This document shows, one piece after another, positions 10,447 through 19,808 of a DNA stretch of 46,071 bases. The DNA is from Neptunomonas japonica DSM 18939. GTDB taxonomy: Bacteria > Pseudomonadota > Gammaproteobacteria > Pseudomonadales > Balneatricaceae. Location of the stretch: positions 1 to 46,071 of the forward strand of contig NZ_AUGR01000028.1 in assembly GCF_000422765.1 (NCBI RefSeq), read 5' to 3'. How positions within the stretch are numbered: position 1 is the stretch's first letter; each line of letters begins with the position of its first letter. Position numbers and translations under genes: made by a program. Below the pieces are notes generated by a model. That model was not told where the DNA came from, made no database searches, and worked only from the letters and a program-made list of their open reading frames with translations.

Positions 10447-11794
10447 AAGGTATTTTGGTACAGATGGTATTCGAGGTCGTGTGGGACAGTTTCCGATTAC
10501 CCCTGATTTTATGCTCAAGCTGGGCTGGGCTGCAGGTAAAGTGTTTGCTCGTGAAGGTCGTAGTAAGATTTTAATAGGTAAAGACACACGCATTTCTGGG
10601 TATATGTTTGAGTCGGCTCTAGAGGCTGGTCTGTCTGCTGCGGGTGTTGATGTCTTACTCACGGGGCCAATGCCAACACCGGCAATCGCTTATTTGACCA
10701 GAACCTTCCAAGCCAATGCTGGGATTGTTATTTCTGCATCGCATAATGCCTACGGAGATAATGGTATTAAGTTCTTTTCAGCAGAAGGCACGAAACTGCC
10801 TGATGAGATAGAGCACGCTATTGAAGCTCAGATGGACTTGGTGATGACAACGGTTGATTCGGCCAGCCTAGGTAAGGCGAGGCGTATAGAAGATGCGCCA
10901 GGTCGATATATAGAGTTTTGTAAATCTTCCGTTCCAGTTGGTTTTAACTTGTCAGGCCTTAACATCGTCTTGGACTGTGCGAATGGTGCGACCTATCATG
11001 TGGCGCCGGCCGTATTGTCAGAGCTGGGTGCTAACGTTATTGAAGTTGCGTCGTCTCCTGATGGTTTAAATATTAATGAAGCTTGTGGTGCGACGGCTCC
11101 GCAGCGATTACAAAAAGTAGTAGTTGCTGAGAAAGCGGACCTTGGTATTGCTTTGGATGGAGATGGTGATCGCCTCATGATGGTGGATCACCTAGGTGAA
11201 GTTATTGATGGAGATGAGGCGCTATTTATCATAGCTGAGAGAATGCATCAGCGCGGAGTTCTGCAAGGTGGGGTTGTTGGCACCTTAATGAGTAATTTCG
11301 GGCTAGAGCAGTCATTGGCTAAGCTAGATATACCTTTTGTTCGAGCTAATGTTGGTGACCGTTACGTAATGGCACTCTTGGCAGAAAATGATTGGGTTTT
11401 AGGTGGAGAGAGTTCCGGGCATGTTGTGTGTCGTCACCTGACATCTACAGGAGATGGCACCATTTCTGCGCTTCAGGTACTTAGGGCAATGCTTGAATCA
11501 GGTAAAGATTTGCATGACTTGAAAAAAGGCATGCATAAAATGCCGCAGGTGATGATTAACGTTCGCACCACTGCAAAAGTTGATATTCGTAGTGTTGAGT
11601 CTATTCAGCAAGCAGTAAAGGATGTCGAAGCTCAGTTGGGCAACTCTGGTCGAGTATTGTTACGTCCTTCAGGCACGGAGCCGCTTGTTAGAGTGATGTT
11701 AGAAGGCGAAGATAAAGAGTTTATTCAAAAACTCTGTGAAGAGTTGGCGAAAGAGGTAGGAAAAGCGCTTGAAGCGCTTGTCAGCCACGAGTAA
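10439..11794 (+). CDS. glmM: Phosphoglucosamine mutase
   Basis: GlmM interconverts glucosamine-6-phosphate and glucosamine-1-phosphate on the way to UDP-GlcNAc, peptidoglycan and LPS. From GTG 10439 it has 451 residues. It shows FGTDGIRG at the start, the phosphoserine loop VISASHN with Ser101, the metal loop DGDGDR, the sugar loop GGESSGH and the phosphate-binding [13 protein letters not shown] 10439 is chosen over ATG 10421 because AGGAG lies six bases before it and [10 protein letters not shown] is the family N terminus. It overlaps the folP stop by eight bases, which suggests translational coupling. Confidence 0.96.
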   Translation: MSKRYFGTDGIRGRVGQFPITPDFMLKLGWAAGKVFAREGRSKILIGKDTRISGYMFESALEAGLSAAGVDVLLTGPMPTPAIAYLTRTFQANAGIVISASHNAYGDNGIKFFSAEGTKLPDEIEHAIEAQMDLVMTTVDSASLGKARRIEDAPGRYIEFCKSSVPVGFNLSGLNIVLDCANGATYHVAPAVLSELGANVIEVASSPDGLNINEACGATAPQRLQKVVVAEKADLGIALDGDGDRLMMVDHLGEVIDGDEALFIIAERMHQRGVLQGGVVGTLMSNFGLEQSLAKLDIPFVRANVGDRYVMALLAENDWVLGGESSGHVVCRHLTSTGDGTISALQVLRAMLESGKDLHDLKKGMHKMPQVMINVRTTAKVDIRSVESIQQAVKDVEAQLGNSGRVLLRPSGTEPLVRVMLEGEDKEFIQKLCEELAKEVGKALEALVSHE

Positions 11795-11832
11795 CTCGGT
11801 TAATATTTGCGCCTCTTTTATGGAGGATGGCG

Positions 11833-12594
11833 ATGCGTGACTTAATAGTCGCTGGAAATTGGAAAATGAATGGCTCGCAGCAGTTTGTTGGTGAGATGTT
11901 ATTAGCGCTAAATAACGCTGGTTTTTCCGAATCTGTAAAGGCTGTCGTCTTCCCGCCTTCTGTGTATTTGCATGAAGCAATTCAGCAAGCAAAAGCAGTA
12001 AAAGTTGGCGCACAAAATCTTTTTTATGAAAACTCGGGTGCTTATACAGGCGAGTTGTCTGCATCGATGATATCTGATGTGGGTTGCGAGTATGTGATTC
12101 TCGGGCATTCAGAGAGGCGTGCAGTATTTGGTGAAGATGATTTGCTTGTAGCAAAAAAAGTTGTTGCTACGTTAGAAAATCATCTCACACCTATCTTATG
12201 TGTTGGTGAGACGCTCGAAGATAGGGATGGTGGTAAATATTCTGATGTTATAGCTACTCAGGTAAAAGTGGGTTTGAGTCTGCTAAGTGCAGAGCAGATT
12301 TCTAATGTGGTTATTGCATATGAGCCTGTTTGGGCAATAGGTACCGGTAAAACGGCTTCCCCATTGCAGGCACAAGAAGTTCATGAGCTAATTCGTAACT
12401 TAGTTGCGGAGATAGCAGGTAAAGAAGTATCGAGTAATATGTCGGTACTGTATGGCGGCAGTGTTAACGCTGCTAATGCGCAGGAGCTTTTCTCTCAGCC
12501 TGATATTGATGGCGGTCTTGTTGGAGGAGCTTCATTGAAGGTCGATGAATTTTTAGCTATCTGCAGTGCGGCTGCAGAAGTGCTTAAACGGTAG
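11833..12594 (+). CDS. tpiA: Triosephosphate isomerase
   Basis: TpiA interconverts dihydroxyacetone phosphate and glyceraldehyde-3-phosphate in glycolysis. The (beta/alpha)8 enzyme has 253 residues. It has the catalytic Lys11 in AGNWKMNG, the His in ILGHSERR, the Glu in AYEPVWAIGTG (start of loop 6), and the phosphate-binding LYGGSVN and GGLVGGAS. The ribosome binding site GGAGG ends directly before an ATG at 11827, leaving no spacing, so the ATG at 11833 (six bases away) is the likely start. glmM-tpiA-secG is a conserved order in several gammaproteobacteria. Confidence 0.96.
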   Translation: MRDLIVAGNWKMNGSQQFVGEMLLALNNAGFSESVKAVVFPPSVYLHEAIQQAKAVKVGAQNLFYENSGAYTGELSASMISDVGCEYVILGHSERRAVFGEDDLLVAKKVVATLENHLTPILCVGETLEDRDGGKYSDVIATQVKVGLSLLSAEQISNVVIAYEPVWAIGTGKTASPLQAQEVHELIRNLVAEIAGKEVSSNMSVLYGGSVNAANAQELFSQPDIDGGLVGGASLKVDEFLAICSAAAEVLKR

Positions 12595-12599
12595 GTAAT

Positions 12600-12959
12600 A
12601 TGGAAACTCTGGTTCTTGCTGCTCATGTTGTTCTTGCTGCTGGTATTATTGCTCTGGTGCTATTGCAGCAGGGTAAAGGTGCTGAGGCCGGCGCTGCATT
12701 TGGTAGCGGCGCATCCCAGACGGTTTTTGGTAGTCAGGGGTCAGGAAATTTTTTAAGTCGTATGACGGCAGTGCTTGCAACGGCTTTGTTTGCGACAAGT
12801 TTTGTATTGGCTATTTATGCCAAGGAGCAAGCTGGCTCTGTTGGTGATGCGGGCATTCCTACAGTTGAAGCAGTACTGGAAGAGCAGTCTACTTTGCCTG
12901 TTTTAGATGAGCCTAAAATTGAAGTGCCAGTAGAGACAGATATTCCAACGGCGAACTAG
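12600..12959 (+). CDS. secG: Preprotein translocase subunit SecG
   Basis: SecG is the small accessory subunit of the SecYEG channel in the inner membrane. It has 119 residues with two membrane helices (about 1-20 and 52-72). The conserved LLQQGKGAEAGAAFG and GSGNFLSRMTA loops lie between them. The C-terminal tail is acidic and Val/Pro/Glu-rich. It starts five bases after the tpiA stop. tRNA-Leu(GAG) follows directly, as in E. coli. Confidence 0.95.
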   Translation: METLVLAAHVVLAAGIIALVLLQQGKGAEAGAAFGSGASQTVFGSQGSGNFLSRMTAVLATALFATSFVLAIYAKEQAGSVGDAGIPTVEAVLEEQSTLPVLDEPKIEVPVETDIPTAN

Positions 12960-12975
12960 GTCGTTAAAGAGTAAA

Positions 12976-13061
12976 GCCCAAGTGGTGGAATTGGTAGACA
13001 CGCTATCTTGAGGGGGTAGTGGCTTATGGCTGTGCCGGTTCGAGTCCGGCCTTGGGCACCA
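12976..13061 (+). tRNA. tRNA-Leu (anticodon GAG)
   Basis: An 86-base class II tRNA. The acceptor arms GCCCAAG and CTTGGGC pair, and CCA is encoded. The anticodon stem CTATC/GGTAG encloses the loop TTGAGGG, giving anticodon GAG. A variable arm and the T loop GGTTCGAGTCC are present. Its place after secG matches E. coli leuU. Confidence 0.96.
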
Positions 13062-13066
13062 TATGT

Positions 13067-13094
13067 TTGCAAAGGTACGTATTATATGTATAAT
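13067..13094 (+). promoter_or_regulatory. Sigma-70 promoter for the initiator tRNA / nusA operon
   Basis: TTGCAA (13067-13072) and TATAAT (13089-13094) are 16 bases apart and lie 17 bases before tRNA-fMet. The segment after the -10 box contains GCGCC, a GC-rich discriminator of the kind seen in ppGpp/DksA-controlled stable RNA promoters. That control is an inference. Confidence 0.75.
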
Positions 13095-13110
13095 ATGCGC
13101 CTGTTTCTGA

Positions 13111-13187
<77 letters not shown>

Positions 13188-13195
13188 TATTTTTG

Positions 13196-13222
13196 AAATA
13201 GCCCCTTTTTAGGGGCTTTTTC
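13196..13222 (+). terminator. First hairpin after tRNA-fMet
   Basis: AGCCCCT (13200-13206) pairs with AGGGGCT (13211-13217) and is followed by TTTT. It is a compact Rho-independent terminator after the tRNA. Some read-through is expected if rimP-nusA share this promoter. Confidence 0.85.
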
Positions 13223-13250
13223 GTAAGTATGGTTAAGTTTGATTTCGCAG

Positions 13251-13278
13251 AAATGGGTCTTATAAAGACCCATTTTTT
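13251..13278 (+). terminator. Second hairpin, upstream of rimP
   Basis: AAATGGGTCTT (13251-13261) pairs perfectly with AAGACCCATTT (13265-13275) and is followed by further T. This is a second terminator or attenuator 33 bases before the rimP start. In E. coli this operon is autoregulated by NusA through leader terminators, so these tandem structures may be the target. Confidence 0.8.
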
Positions 13279-13310
13279 ATTTCTGCTTTACGAAAGTTAG
13301 AGGTTAGTGG

Positions 13311-13766
13311 GTGTCAGCAAAGCTGAAATTATTACAAGAGATGTTAAAACCTATAGTAGAGTCACTTGACTGTCAGCTATGGGGTATTGATCACATCTCA
13401 CAGGGTAAACACAGCACCTTACGTGTCTATATAGAGCGTGAAGAGGGTGTCTCTGTGGATGATTGCGCGGCAGTGAGCCATCAAATCAGTGGAATACTTG
13501 ATGTAGAAGACCCTATTAGCGGTGTCTATACATTAGAAGTGTCTTCCCCTGGGATGGATAGGCCGCTATTTACATTGGAGCAATTCAATGCCTTTGCAGG
13601 AAGCAAAGTTCAAATTCGTCTTCGCGTACCATTTGATGGCAGACGAAACTTTAAAGGGATCTTAAATGGCATTGAGGGCGAAGATATTCTGCTGGTTGTG
13701 GACGATGAAGAGTTTTTGTTACCGATTGATTTGATCGATCGGGCTCAGGTTATTCCGCAGTTTTAA
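13311..13766 (+). CDS. rimP: Ribosome maturation factor RimP
   Basis: RimP assists assembly of the 30S subunit. It has 151 residues, the usual length. The N-terminal alpha/beta domain includes [20 protein letters not shown] and [13 protein letters not shown], the family signature. The C-terminal domain is SH3-like ([15 protein letters not shown]). The start is GTG 13311 with AGAGG seven bases before. First protein gene of the rimP-nusA-infB-rbfA-truB operon. Confidence 0.95.
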   Translation: MSAKLKLLQEMLKPIVESLDCQLWGIDHISQGKHSTLRVYIEREEGVSVDDCAAVSHQISGILDVEDPISGVYTLEVSSPGMDRPLFTLEQFNAFAGSKVQIRLRVPFDGRRNFKGILNGIEGEDILLVVDDEEFLLPIDLIDRAQVIPQF

Positions 13767-13797
13767 CGATACATTCGGGGATTGGCGAGGCAGTAGC

Positions 13798-15288
13798 ATG
13801 AATAAAGAGATTCTACTGGTTGCAGAAGCAGTATCGAACGAAAAAGACGTCCCAAAAGATGTTATTTTTGAAGCGATTGAACTGGCATTAGCAACAGCGA
13901 CTAAAAAACGTTTTGATGAAGAGGCTGATGTAATTGTCATCATAGACCGTATAACTGGCGGTTATGATACTTTTCGCAGCTGGAAAGTAGTCAGTAATGA
14001 CGATGTACCTTTATTGGGTACAGAATTAACCATGGAAGAAGCAGAGGAAATCGATCCTAAGCTGCAACCAGGTGACATTCATAAAGAACAAATTGAATCT
14101 GTTGCGTTTGGGCGTATTGCTGCACAAACCGCTAAGCAGGTTATCGTACAAAAAGTACGTGAAGCAGAGCGAGCAAAAGTTGTAGATCTTTATCGTGATC
14201 GTCTTGGCGAGCTGATTTCAGCGAGCGTGAAGAAAGTAACGCGCGATAATATCATCGTTGATCTAGGTAATAACGCAGAAGCATTATTGCCACGTGATAA
14301 CGTTTTACCTCGTGAAGTGTTCCGTATGGGCGATCGTGTTCGTGCAGTCTTGACGGAAGTTCGTGCTGAAGGGCGTGGCCCTCAGTTGGTGCTAAGTCGT
14401 GCTTGCCCAGAAATGCTGATAGAGCTTTTCAAGATTGAAGTGCCTGAGATTTCTGAGCAAGTTATAGAAATCAGAGCGGCTGCAAGAGATCTTGGCTCGC
14501 GTGCAAAAATTGCAGTTAAAACTAACGATGGCCGCATAGATCCTGTCGGTGCGTGTGTTGGTATGCGTGGTGCGCGTGTTCAGGCGGTTTCTAATGAACT
14601 AGGTGGCGAGCGTGTTGATATTATCCTCTGGGATGATAACCCTGCGCAGTTGGTAATTAATGCCATGTCTCCTGCTGAAGTTGCTTCCATTGTTGTTGAT
14701 GAAGAAACACATTCAATGGATGTTGCTGTAGCGCAAGAATCGCTTGCAATGGCTATTGGCCGAAGTGGCCAGAACGTTCGATTAGCATCAGAGCTCACCG
14801 GTTGGGAGCTGAACGTCATGACAGTTGAGGCCGCTGAAGAGAAACAGCAGTCTGAAATGGGTTCTGTCATGGAAGTTTTGATGAAACATCTGGATCTTGA
14901 TGAAGATGTTGCGTCAGTGCTGGTTGAAGAAGGATTTACCACCTTGGAAGAGGTGGCTTATGTGCCAGTCGATGAGATGTTAGAAATTGACGGCTTTGAT
15001 GAAGATTTAGTGAATGAGCTTCGTACTCGAGCGAAAGACGCACTGCTGAATATAGCTCTAGCGAGTGAAGAACAGCTCGAGAAATCCGAACCAGCAGCAG
15101 ATCTGCTGGAAATGGAAGGTATGGATCGCCATTTGGCTTTCCTGCTTGCGGCTAATGGCGTGATTACCATGGAAGATTTGGCAGAGCAATCTGTTGAAGA
15201 ACTTCTAGATGTTGAAGGTATGAACGAAGAAAAGGCTGCAGAGTTAATCATGACCGCGCGTGCGCCATGGTTTGCGGATGAAGTCTAA
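13798..15288 (+). CDS. nusA: Transcription termination/antitermination factor NusA
   Basis: NusA binds RNA polymerase and promotes pausing, termination and rRNA antitermination. It has 496 residues. In order there are the N-terminal polymerase-binding domain, an S1 domain (about 135-200, [19 protein letters not shown]), two KH domains ([14 protein letters not shown] and [17 protein letters not shown]), and two acidic C-terminal AR repeats (about 360-490) whose sequences resemble each other. Stop-to-start distance to infB is 23 bases. Tandem hairpins upstream of rimP may mediate autoregulation. Confidence 0.97.
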   Translation: MNKEILLVAEAVSNEKDVPKDVIFEAIELALATATKKRFDEEADVIVIIDRITGGYDTFRSWKVVSNDDVPLLGTELTMEEAEEIDPKLQPGDIHKEQIESVAFGRIAAQTAKQVIVQKVREAERAKVVDLYRDRLGELISASVKKVTRDNIIVDLGNNAEALLPRDNVLPREVFRMGDRVRAVLTEVRAEGRGPQLVLSRACPEMLIELFKIEVPEISEQVIEIRAAARDLGSRAKIAVKTNDGRIDPVGACVGMRGARVQAVSNELGGERVDIILWDDNPAQLVINAMSPAEVASIVVDEETHSMDVAVAQESLAMAIGRSGQNVRLASELTGWELNVMTVEAAEEKQQSEMGSVMEVLMKHLDLDEDVASVLVEEGFTTLEEVAYVPVDEMLEIDGFDEDLVNELRTRAKDALLNIALASEEQLEKSEPAADLLEMEGMDRHLAFLLAANGVITMEDLAEQSVEELLDVEGMNEEKAAELIMTARAPWFADEV

Positions 15289-15311
15289 TTCAGCGGAGGA
15301 GATATACCAAT

Positions 15312-17849
15312 ATGGCAGAAGTCACTGTTAAACAACTTGCCGGTGTGGTTGGTGTTCCCGTTGAGCGTTTATTAGCGCAAATGCAGGAAGCGGGAATCGC
15401 AGGTAAAAAAGATGAATCTCTGGTTTCGGAAACCGAAAGACAGACATTATTGAACCATCTTAAAAGATCACATGGTGAAGAAGACGAAAATGTTGCTTCA
15501 CCTAAAAAGATTACATTGAAGCGCTCTACTACTTCTCAGTTAAAAGTAGCTGGCGCATCAGGTAAGAAAAAAACGGTTAATGTAGAAGTGCGTAAAACAC
15601 GTACTTATGTCAAACGTGCTGATGTAGAAGGCGATGCAACAGAGTCTGATAAGGCTGCTGCTGAAGAAGCCGCACGTTTGGATGCAGAACGCTTGAAGCT
15701 TGAGCAAGAAACGGCAGCTAAAGAAGCAGAGGCTAAAGTGAAAGCTGAGGCGGATGCTAAAGCAGCAGAAGTAGCTAAAACAGCTGCAGCTGCTAAACCA
15801 GCGCCTAAGCCTCAGGAAGCGGCTAAACCAGCACCTAAATCTGCGCCTCGACCTGCAGCAGCTCCTAAACCAGCAGCAAAAGCAGCGCCTTCTCAGGATG
15901 ATAAGAAAAAGTCATTCCGTGGAGAAGACAAGAAGCCAGCTAAAGCATCTCATGGCCGCAATTCACGCGGTGGTAGTGATGCAAAAGGCGCTCGTCGTGG
16001 CGGTAAACTTTCACGTAATAACATGAAGGGTCGCGCTAAGACCGCTCATCAGCTAGACAATGCTCATGGATTCACCGAGCCACAGGCTCCGAAAGTTCAT
16101 GATGTTGCTGTACCTGAAAGTATTACTGTTGCTGAACTGGCCAAGAAAATGTCAGTAAAAGCGGCTGAAGTCATCAAGGTTATGTTTAAAATGGGCGCTA
16201 TGGCGACTATTAACCAGGTGATTGACCAAGATACAGCGGTACTGGTTGTTGAAGAGATGGGTCACGTTGCTAAGCCAATGGCTGAAAATGCCATCGAAGA
16301 AGCGTTGATGGAAAGCATTCAGCAGTCGCAGGGTGAGCTACACGGTCGTGCACCTATCGTGACGGTTATGGGACATGTTGACCATGGTAAAACATCGTTG
16401 CTTGACTCTATTCGTCGCACGCGTGTTGCCGCTGGTGAGTCGGGTGGTATTACCCAGCATATCGGTGCATATCACGTAGAAACAGACAACGGTATGGTTA
16501 CTTTCTTGGATACTCCAGGGCATGCTGCTTTTACAGCGATGCGTGCTCGTGGTGCTAAGTTAACAGATATCGTTATCCTTGTTGTTGCTGCTGATGATGG
16601 CGTTATGCCTCAGACAGAAGAAGCCGTTCAGCATGCTAAAGCTGCGGGCGTGCCTCTAGTTATTGCGGTCAACAAAATGGATAAAGAAGACGCCGATCCT
16701 GATCGTGTTAAAAACGAACTAGCTCAGCGTGATGTTATTCCAGAAGATTGGGGTGGTGATGTACAGTTCATTCCGGTATCTGCGAAAACAGGCGAAGGCA
16801 TCGATGCCTTATTAGAAGCTGTATTGCTGCAAGCTGAAGTACTAGAACTGAAAGCGGTTAACAATGCACCGGGTCAAGGTGTTGTTGTTGAGTCACGTCT
16901 GGATAAAGGACGTGGTCCGGTTGCTACGCTGCTTGTACAAAATGGAACCTTGAAGAAAGGTGATATTGTTCTAGCAGGACTGCATTATGGCCGTATCAGA
17001 GCAATGATGGATGAGAACGGTAAGCCAGTTGAAGAAGCGGGTCCAGCCATTCCTGTTGAGATCCAAGGTCTTGATGGAACGCCAGGCGCAGGTGATGAGT
17101 TCACTGTTGTTTCTAACGAGAAGAAAGCACGTGAAGTTGCTCTATTTCGTCAAGGAAAATACCGTGACATCAAACTTGCGCGTCAGCATGCGTCTAAGCT
17201 TGAGAACCTGTTTGCCAATATGGAAGCCGGTGATGTTAAGAACTTAAATATTGTTCTTAAAGCTGATGTAAGGGGGTCTTTGGAAGCATTAACAAATGCG
17301 CTTGAAGAGCTTTCTACTGATGAAGTAAAAGTTGTTATAGTTTCTAGCGGTGTCGGTGGTATTTCTGAAACAGAAGCCAACCTTGCGCTAGCGTCATCTG
17401 CATTAGTTGTTGGTTTCAATGTACGTGCAGACGCTCAGGCTAAGGCGATCATTTCTCGCGAAGGTATACAGCTACGTTATTACAGTGTCATCTATAACAT
17501 CATTGATGATGTTAAGCAGGCAATGACAGGCTTGTTGTCACCTGAGTTCCGTGAAGAAATAGTCGGTATTGCTGAAGTACGTGATGTCTTCCGTTCACCT
17601 AAACTGGGTCTAGTAGCCGGTTGTATGGTGACTGAAGGTACTGTGTTCCGTAACAAGCGTATTCGTGTACTGCGTGAAAACGTTGTTATTTACGAAGGTG
17701 AGCTGGAATCACTACGTCGCTTTAAGGACATCGTGAGCGAAGTTCGTCAGGGTATGGAATGTGGTATCGGTGTGAAAAACTATAATGACGTTAAAGTCGG
17801 CGACCAGATCGAAGTATTCTCGGTTGTTGAAGTTCAACGCACATTGTAA
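15312..17849 (+). CDS. infB: Translation initiation factor IF-2
   Basis: IF-2 is the GTPase that brings fMet-tRNA to the 30S subunit and drives subunit joining. It has 845 residues. It has N-terminal IF2N domains, then a low-complexity Ala/Lys/Glu/Pro region (about 110-230). The G domain has G1 [10 protein letters not shown]3 DTPGHAAF and G4 NKMDKEDAD. Domains II to IV follow and include the [15 protein letters not shown]-terminal element. A strong GGAGGAG ribosome binding site precedes the ATG. Internal starts producing shorter isoforms, known in E. coli, cannot be judged here. Confidence 0.97.
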   Translation: MAEVTVKQLAGVVGVPVERLLAQMQEAGIAGKKDESLVSETERQTLLNHLKRSHGEEDENVASPKKITLKRSTTSQLKVAGASGKKKTVNVEVRKTRTYVKRADVEGDATESDKAAAEEAARLDAERLKLEQETAAKEAEAKVKAEADAKAAEVAKTAAAAKPAPKPQEAAKPAPKSAPRPAAAPKPAAKAAPSQDDKKKSFRGEDKKPAKASHGRNSRGGSDAKGARRGGKLSRNNMKGRAKTAHQLDNAHGFTEPQAPKVHDVAVPESITVAELAKKMSVKAAEVIKVMFKMGAMATINQVIDQDTAVLVVEEMGHVAKPMAENAIEEALMESIQQSQGELHGRAPIVTVMGHVDHGKTSLLDSIRRTRVAAGESGGITQHIGAYHVETDNGMVTFLDTPGHAAFTAMRARGAKLTDIVILVVAADDGVMPQTEEAVQHAKAAGVPLVIAVNKMDKEDADPDRVKNELAQRDVIPEDWGGDVQFIPVSAKTGEGIDALLEAVLLQAEVLELKAVNNAPGQGVVVESRLDKGRGPVATLLVQNGTLKKGDIVLAGLHYGRIRAMMDENGKPVEEAGPAIPVEIQGLDGTPGAGDEFTVVSNEKKAREVALFRQGKYRDIKLARQHASKLENLFANMEAGDVKNLNIVLKADVRGSLEALTNALEELSTDEVKVVIVSSGVGGISETEANLALASSALVVGFNVRADAQAKAIISREGIQLRYYSVIYNIIDDVKQAMTGLLSPEFREEIVGIAEVRDVFRSPKLGLVAGCMVTEGTVFRNKRIRVLRENVVIYEGELESLRRFKDIVSEVRQGMECGIGVKNYNDVKVGDQIEVFSVVEVQRTL

Positions 17850-17858
17850 CGGAGTAGT

Positions 17859-18254
17859 ATGGCACGCGAATTTAGTCGTACTCAAAGAATCGCTGACCAG
17901 ATGCAACGAGATCTGGCTCAGCTGATTCAACTTGAAGTCAAAGACCCACGTATAGGGATGGTGACTATCAGCTATGTTAAGGTTGCTAAAGATCTAGGCT
18001 TTGCTGATGTATATATCACTGTTTTCCCTCTGGGAGAGCAAACTCAAGAGGATGCTATTAAGTGTTCTCTTGAAGTGCTGCGTAATGCGGCCGGTTTTCT
18101 CAGGCATGAGCTGTCGAATAAAATACAGCTGCGTGTGATGCCGCAACTGCGTTTCCACTTTGATAAAAGTGTGGAGCGTGGCCGCCATATACATAGTCTT
18201 ATAGAGAAAGCTTCTCGCGAAATTCGTGAGAAAGATGACTCAGAAGAGGATTAG
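17859..18254 (+). CDS. rbfA: Ribosome-binding factor A
   Basis: RbfA is a KH-fold protein needed for 30S maturation, 16S 5'-end processing and cold adaptation. It has 131 residues. The conserved segments are SRTQRIADQMQRDLAQLI at the N terminus, DPRIGMVTISYVKVAKDL, ADVYITVFPLG, and LRVMPQLRFHFDKSVERG. An acidic tail (KDDSEED) ends it. It starts 9 bases after infB and 3 bases separate it from truB. Confidence 0.96.
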   Translation: MAREFSRTQRIADQMQRDLAQLIQLEVKDPRIGMVTISYVKVAKDLGFADVYITVFPLGEQTQEDAIKCSLEVLRNAAGFLRHELSNKIQLRVMPQLRFHFDKSVERGRHIHSLIEKASREIREKDDSEED

Positions 18255-18257
18255 GTA

Positions 18258-19208
18258 GTGGGCCGGCGACATAAAGGCCGTCCAGTGGACGGCATTTTTC
18301 TGCTTGATAAACCGCAGGGCGTTAGTTCCAACTATGTTCTGCAAGGTGTAAAGCGCATTTATGGTGCCGCGAAAGCGGGGCATACCGGTGCGCTTGACCC
18401 GTTAGCGACGGGTATGCTTCCTCTTACTTTCGGGGAAGCCACCAAATTCTCTCAATTTCTTCTAAATGCTGATAAACGCTATCAAACCACTGCAAAACTA
18501 GGTATCAGAACTGATAGCAGTGATGCGGATGGGCAGGTAATTGCAACGGCAGATATCGGAGAGCACGTTACATGTGAGCTAATTCAATCTTTGCTTGAAG
18601 AGCATTTTACCGGTGAGATTGAGCAGGTTCCTTCGATGTTCTCGGCCTTGAAACATAATGGTCAGCCTTTGTATAAGTTGGCTAGACAAGGCATTACTGT
18701 TGAAGTTAAGCGACGACAAGTTACTATTTTAAATATTGAGATTCTCGACTTTCGCGGTGATGAGGTCGATCTGGATATACACTGTACGAAAGGCACCTAT
18801 ATTCGCTCGATTGTAGAAGATTTAGGTTTGTATCTTGGTTGTGGTGCTCACGTTAAAGTATTGCGTCGTTTAGATTCAGGGCCCTATCAGGCACAAAGCA
18901 TGATTACCTTGGAGCAATTGCAAAAAATAGCTGCTCCAATGACGCCTGATGAACCCCCTCAGAGCATACAAGAGCGCTTAGATGCGCTATTATTAGCGCC
19001 GTGGTCAGCAATTGAGGACACACCTCTCATTGAGCTGGAAGCAGAGCAATGTGCGCGTGTATTAAATGGCATTGTCATTGACCTTGATATGGCTGCGCAG
19101 CCGCTTGTAAGAATACAAGAAAAAGATACTGGGAAATTTCTTGGTATTGGCGAGATAACTCAGGAAGGCCAGTTAGTTTCAAGACGTTTAATGTCGACAA
19201 ATAACTAG
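18258..19208 (+). CDS. truB: tRNA pseudouridine(55) synthase TruB
   Basis: TruB makes pseudouridine 55 in the T loop of tRNAs and also acts as a tRNA chaperone. It has 316 residues. It starts with GIFLLDKPQGVSSN and has the catalytic Asp47 in GHTGALDPLATGML. YQTTAKLGIRTDSSDADG and KGTYIRSIVEDLG are the other family motifs. The C terminus holds a PUA-like domain. The start is GTG 18258, three bases after the rbfA stop. Confidence 0.96.
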   Translation: MGRRHKGRPVDGIFLLDKPQGVSSNYVLQGVKRIYGAAKAGHTGALDPLATGMLPLTFGEATKFSQFLLNADKRYQTTAKLGIRTDSSDADGQVIATADIGEHVTCELIQSLLEEHFTGEIEQVPSMFSALKHNGQPLYKLARQGITVEVKRRQVTILNIEILDFRGDEVDLDIHCTKGTYIRSIVEDLGLYLGCGAHVKVLRRLDSGPYQAQSMITLEQLQKIAAPMTPDEPPQSIQERLDALLLAPWSAIEDTPLIELEAEQCARVLNGIVIDLDMAAQPLVRIQEKDTGKFLGIGEITQEGQLVSRRLMSTNN

Positions 19209-19285
19209 CATTCCTAAAATGTTTGGATGCCAGATGGCAGCAAATGATGGCGATGAACTGATAATATGCTCGGTTCACCGTGTCC

Positions 19286-19309
19286 TATAATCCGACAGCA
19301 GAAGCTGTC
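19286..19309 (+). promoter_or_regulatory. Putative rpsO -10 box and leader hairpin
   Basis: TATAAT lies at 19286-19291 with no clear -35 box. It is followed by GACAGC/GCTGTC (19294-19299 with 19304-19309), a six-base stem with an AGAA tetraloop just upstream of rpsO. In E. coli S15 represses its own mRNA through a leader structure; whether this one does is open. Confidence 0.4.
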
Positions 19310-19334
19310 CGCATATTAGACTGGAGCAAAATAG

Positions 19335-19601
19335 ATGTTAACAGCTGAACAGAAAGCGCAGATCGTAGCAGATTACGGCCGTAGCGAAGGTGATACAGGT
19401 TCTACAGAAGTACAGGTTGCTTTGCTAACTGCAAACATCGAGACTCTGCAGGGCCATTTCAAGTCTCACAAACATGATCACCATTCACGTCGTGGTCTGA
19501 TTCGCATGGTAAACCAGCGCCGTAAATTGCTTGATTACTTGAAAAAGAACGATGCAGATCGTTATTTGACAGTAATTGGCCGTTTGGGTCTGCGTCGCTA
19601 A
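19335..19601 (+). CDS. rpsO: 30S ribosomal protein S15
   Basis: S15 is a primary 16S rRNA-binding protein of the small subunit platform. It has 88 residues (89 in E. coli). The motifs [28 protein letters not shown] and [13 protein letters not shown] are intact. A TGGAGC ribosome binding site precedes the ATG. A strong terminator follows at 19614, so pnp may depend partly on read-through. Confidence 0.97.
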   Translation: MLTAEQKAQIVADYGRSEGDTGSTEVQVALLTANIETLQGHFKSHKHDHHSRRGLIRMVNQRRKLLDYLKKNDADRYLTVIGRLGLRR

Positions 19602-19611
19602 GACTGTTTTT

Positions 19612-19644
19612 CCAAAGGCCATACACTGTATGGCCTTTGTTTTA
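19612..19644 (+). terminator. Terminator of rpsO
   Basis: AAAGGCCATA (19614-19623) pairs with TATGGCCTTT (19629-19638), followed by a T-rich stretch. It is located as the rpsO terminator is in E. coli. Confidence 0.9.
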
Positions 19645-19674
19645 TCCGCCTGTTTAAAAAGAGAATGTTTTCAA

Positions 19675-19740
19675 CCAGCCTGTACTCATTTGTGCTTAAT
19701 CAATCCTCTATAGTTTTGATAGAGTGCAAATGAGTACTGG
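19675..19740 (+). promoter_or_regulatory. pnp leader double stem-loop (possible RNase III site)
   Basis: GTACTCATTTG (19682-19692) pairs with CAAATGAGTAC (19727-19737), extended weakly outward by CCAG/CTGG. Inside, CTCTAT (19706-19711) pairs with ATAGAG (19719-19724). In E. coli a comparable pnp leader hairpin is cut by RNase III and allows PNPase to repress its own mRNA. The structure is seen here; the mechanism is inferred from position. Confidence 0.6.
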
Positions 19741-19808
19741 CCTTAAGATGGTATGGAATTCGATTTCTCTCTGACAGGCATTTGTTTATTAAACGAGAGG
19801 TTATATTC

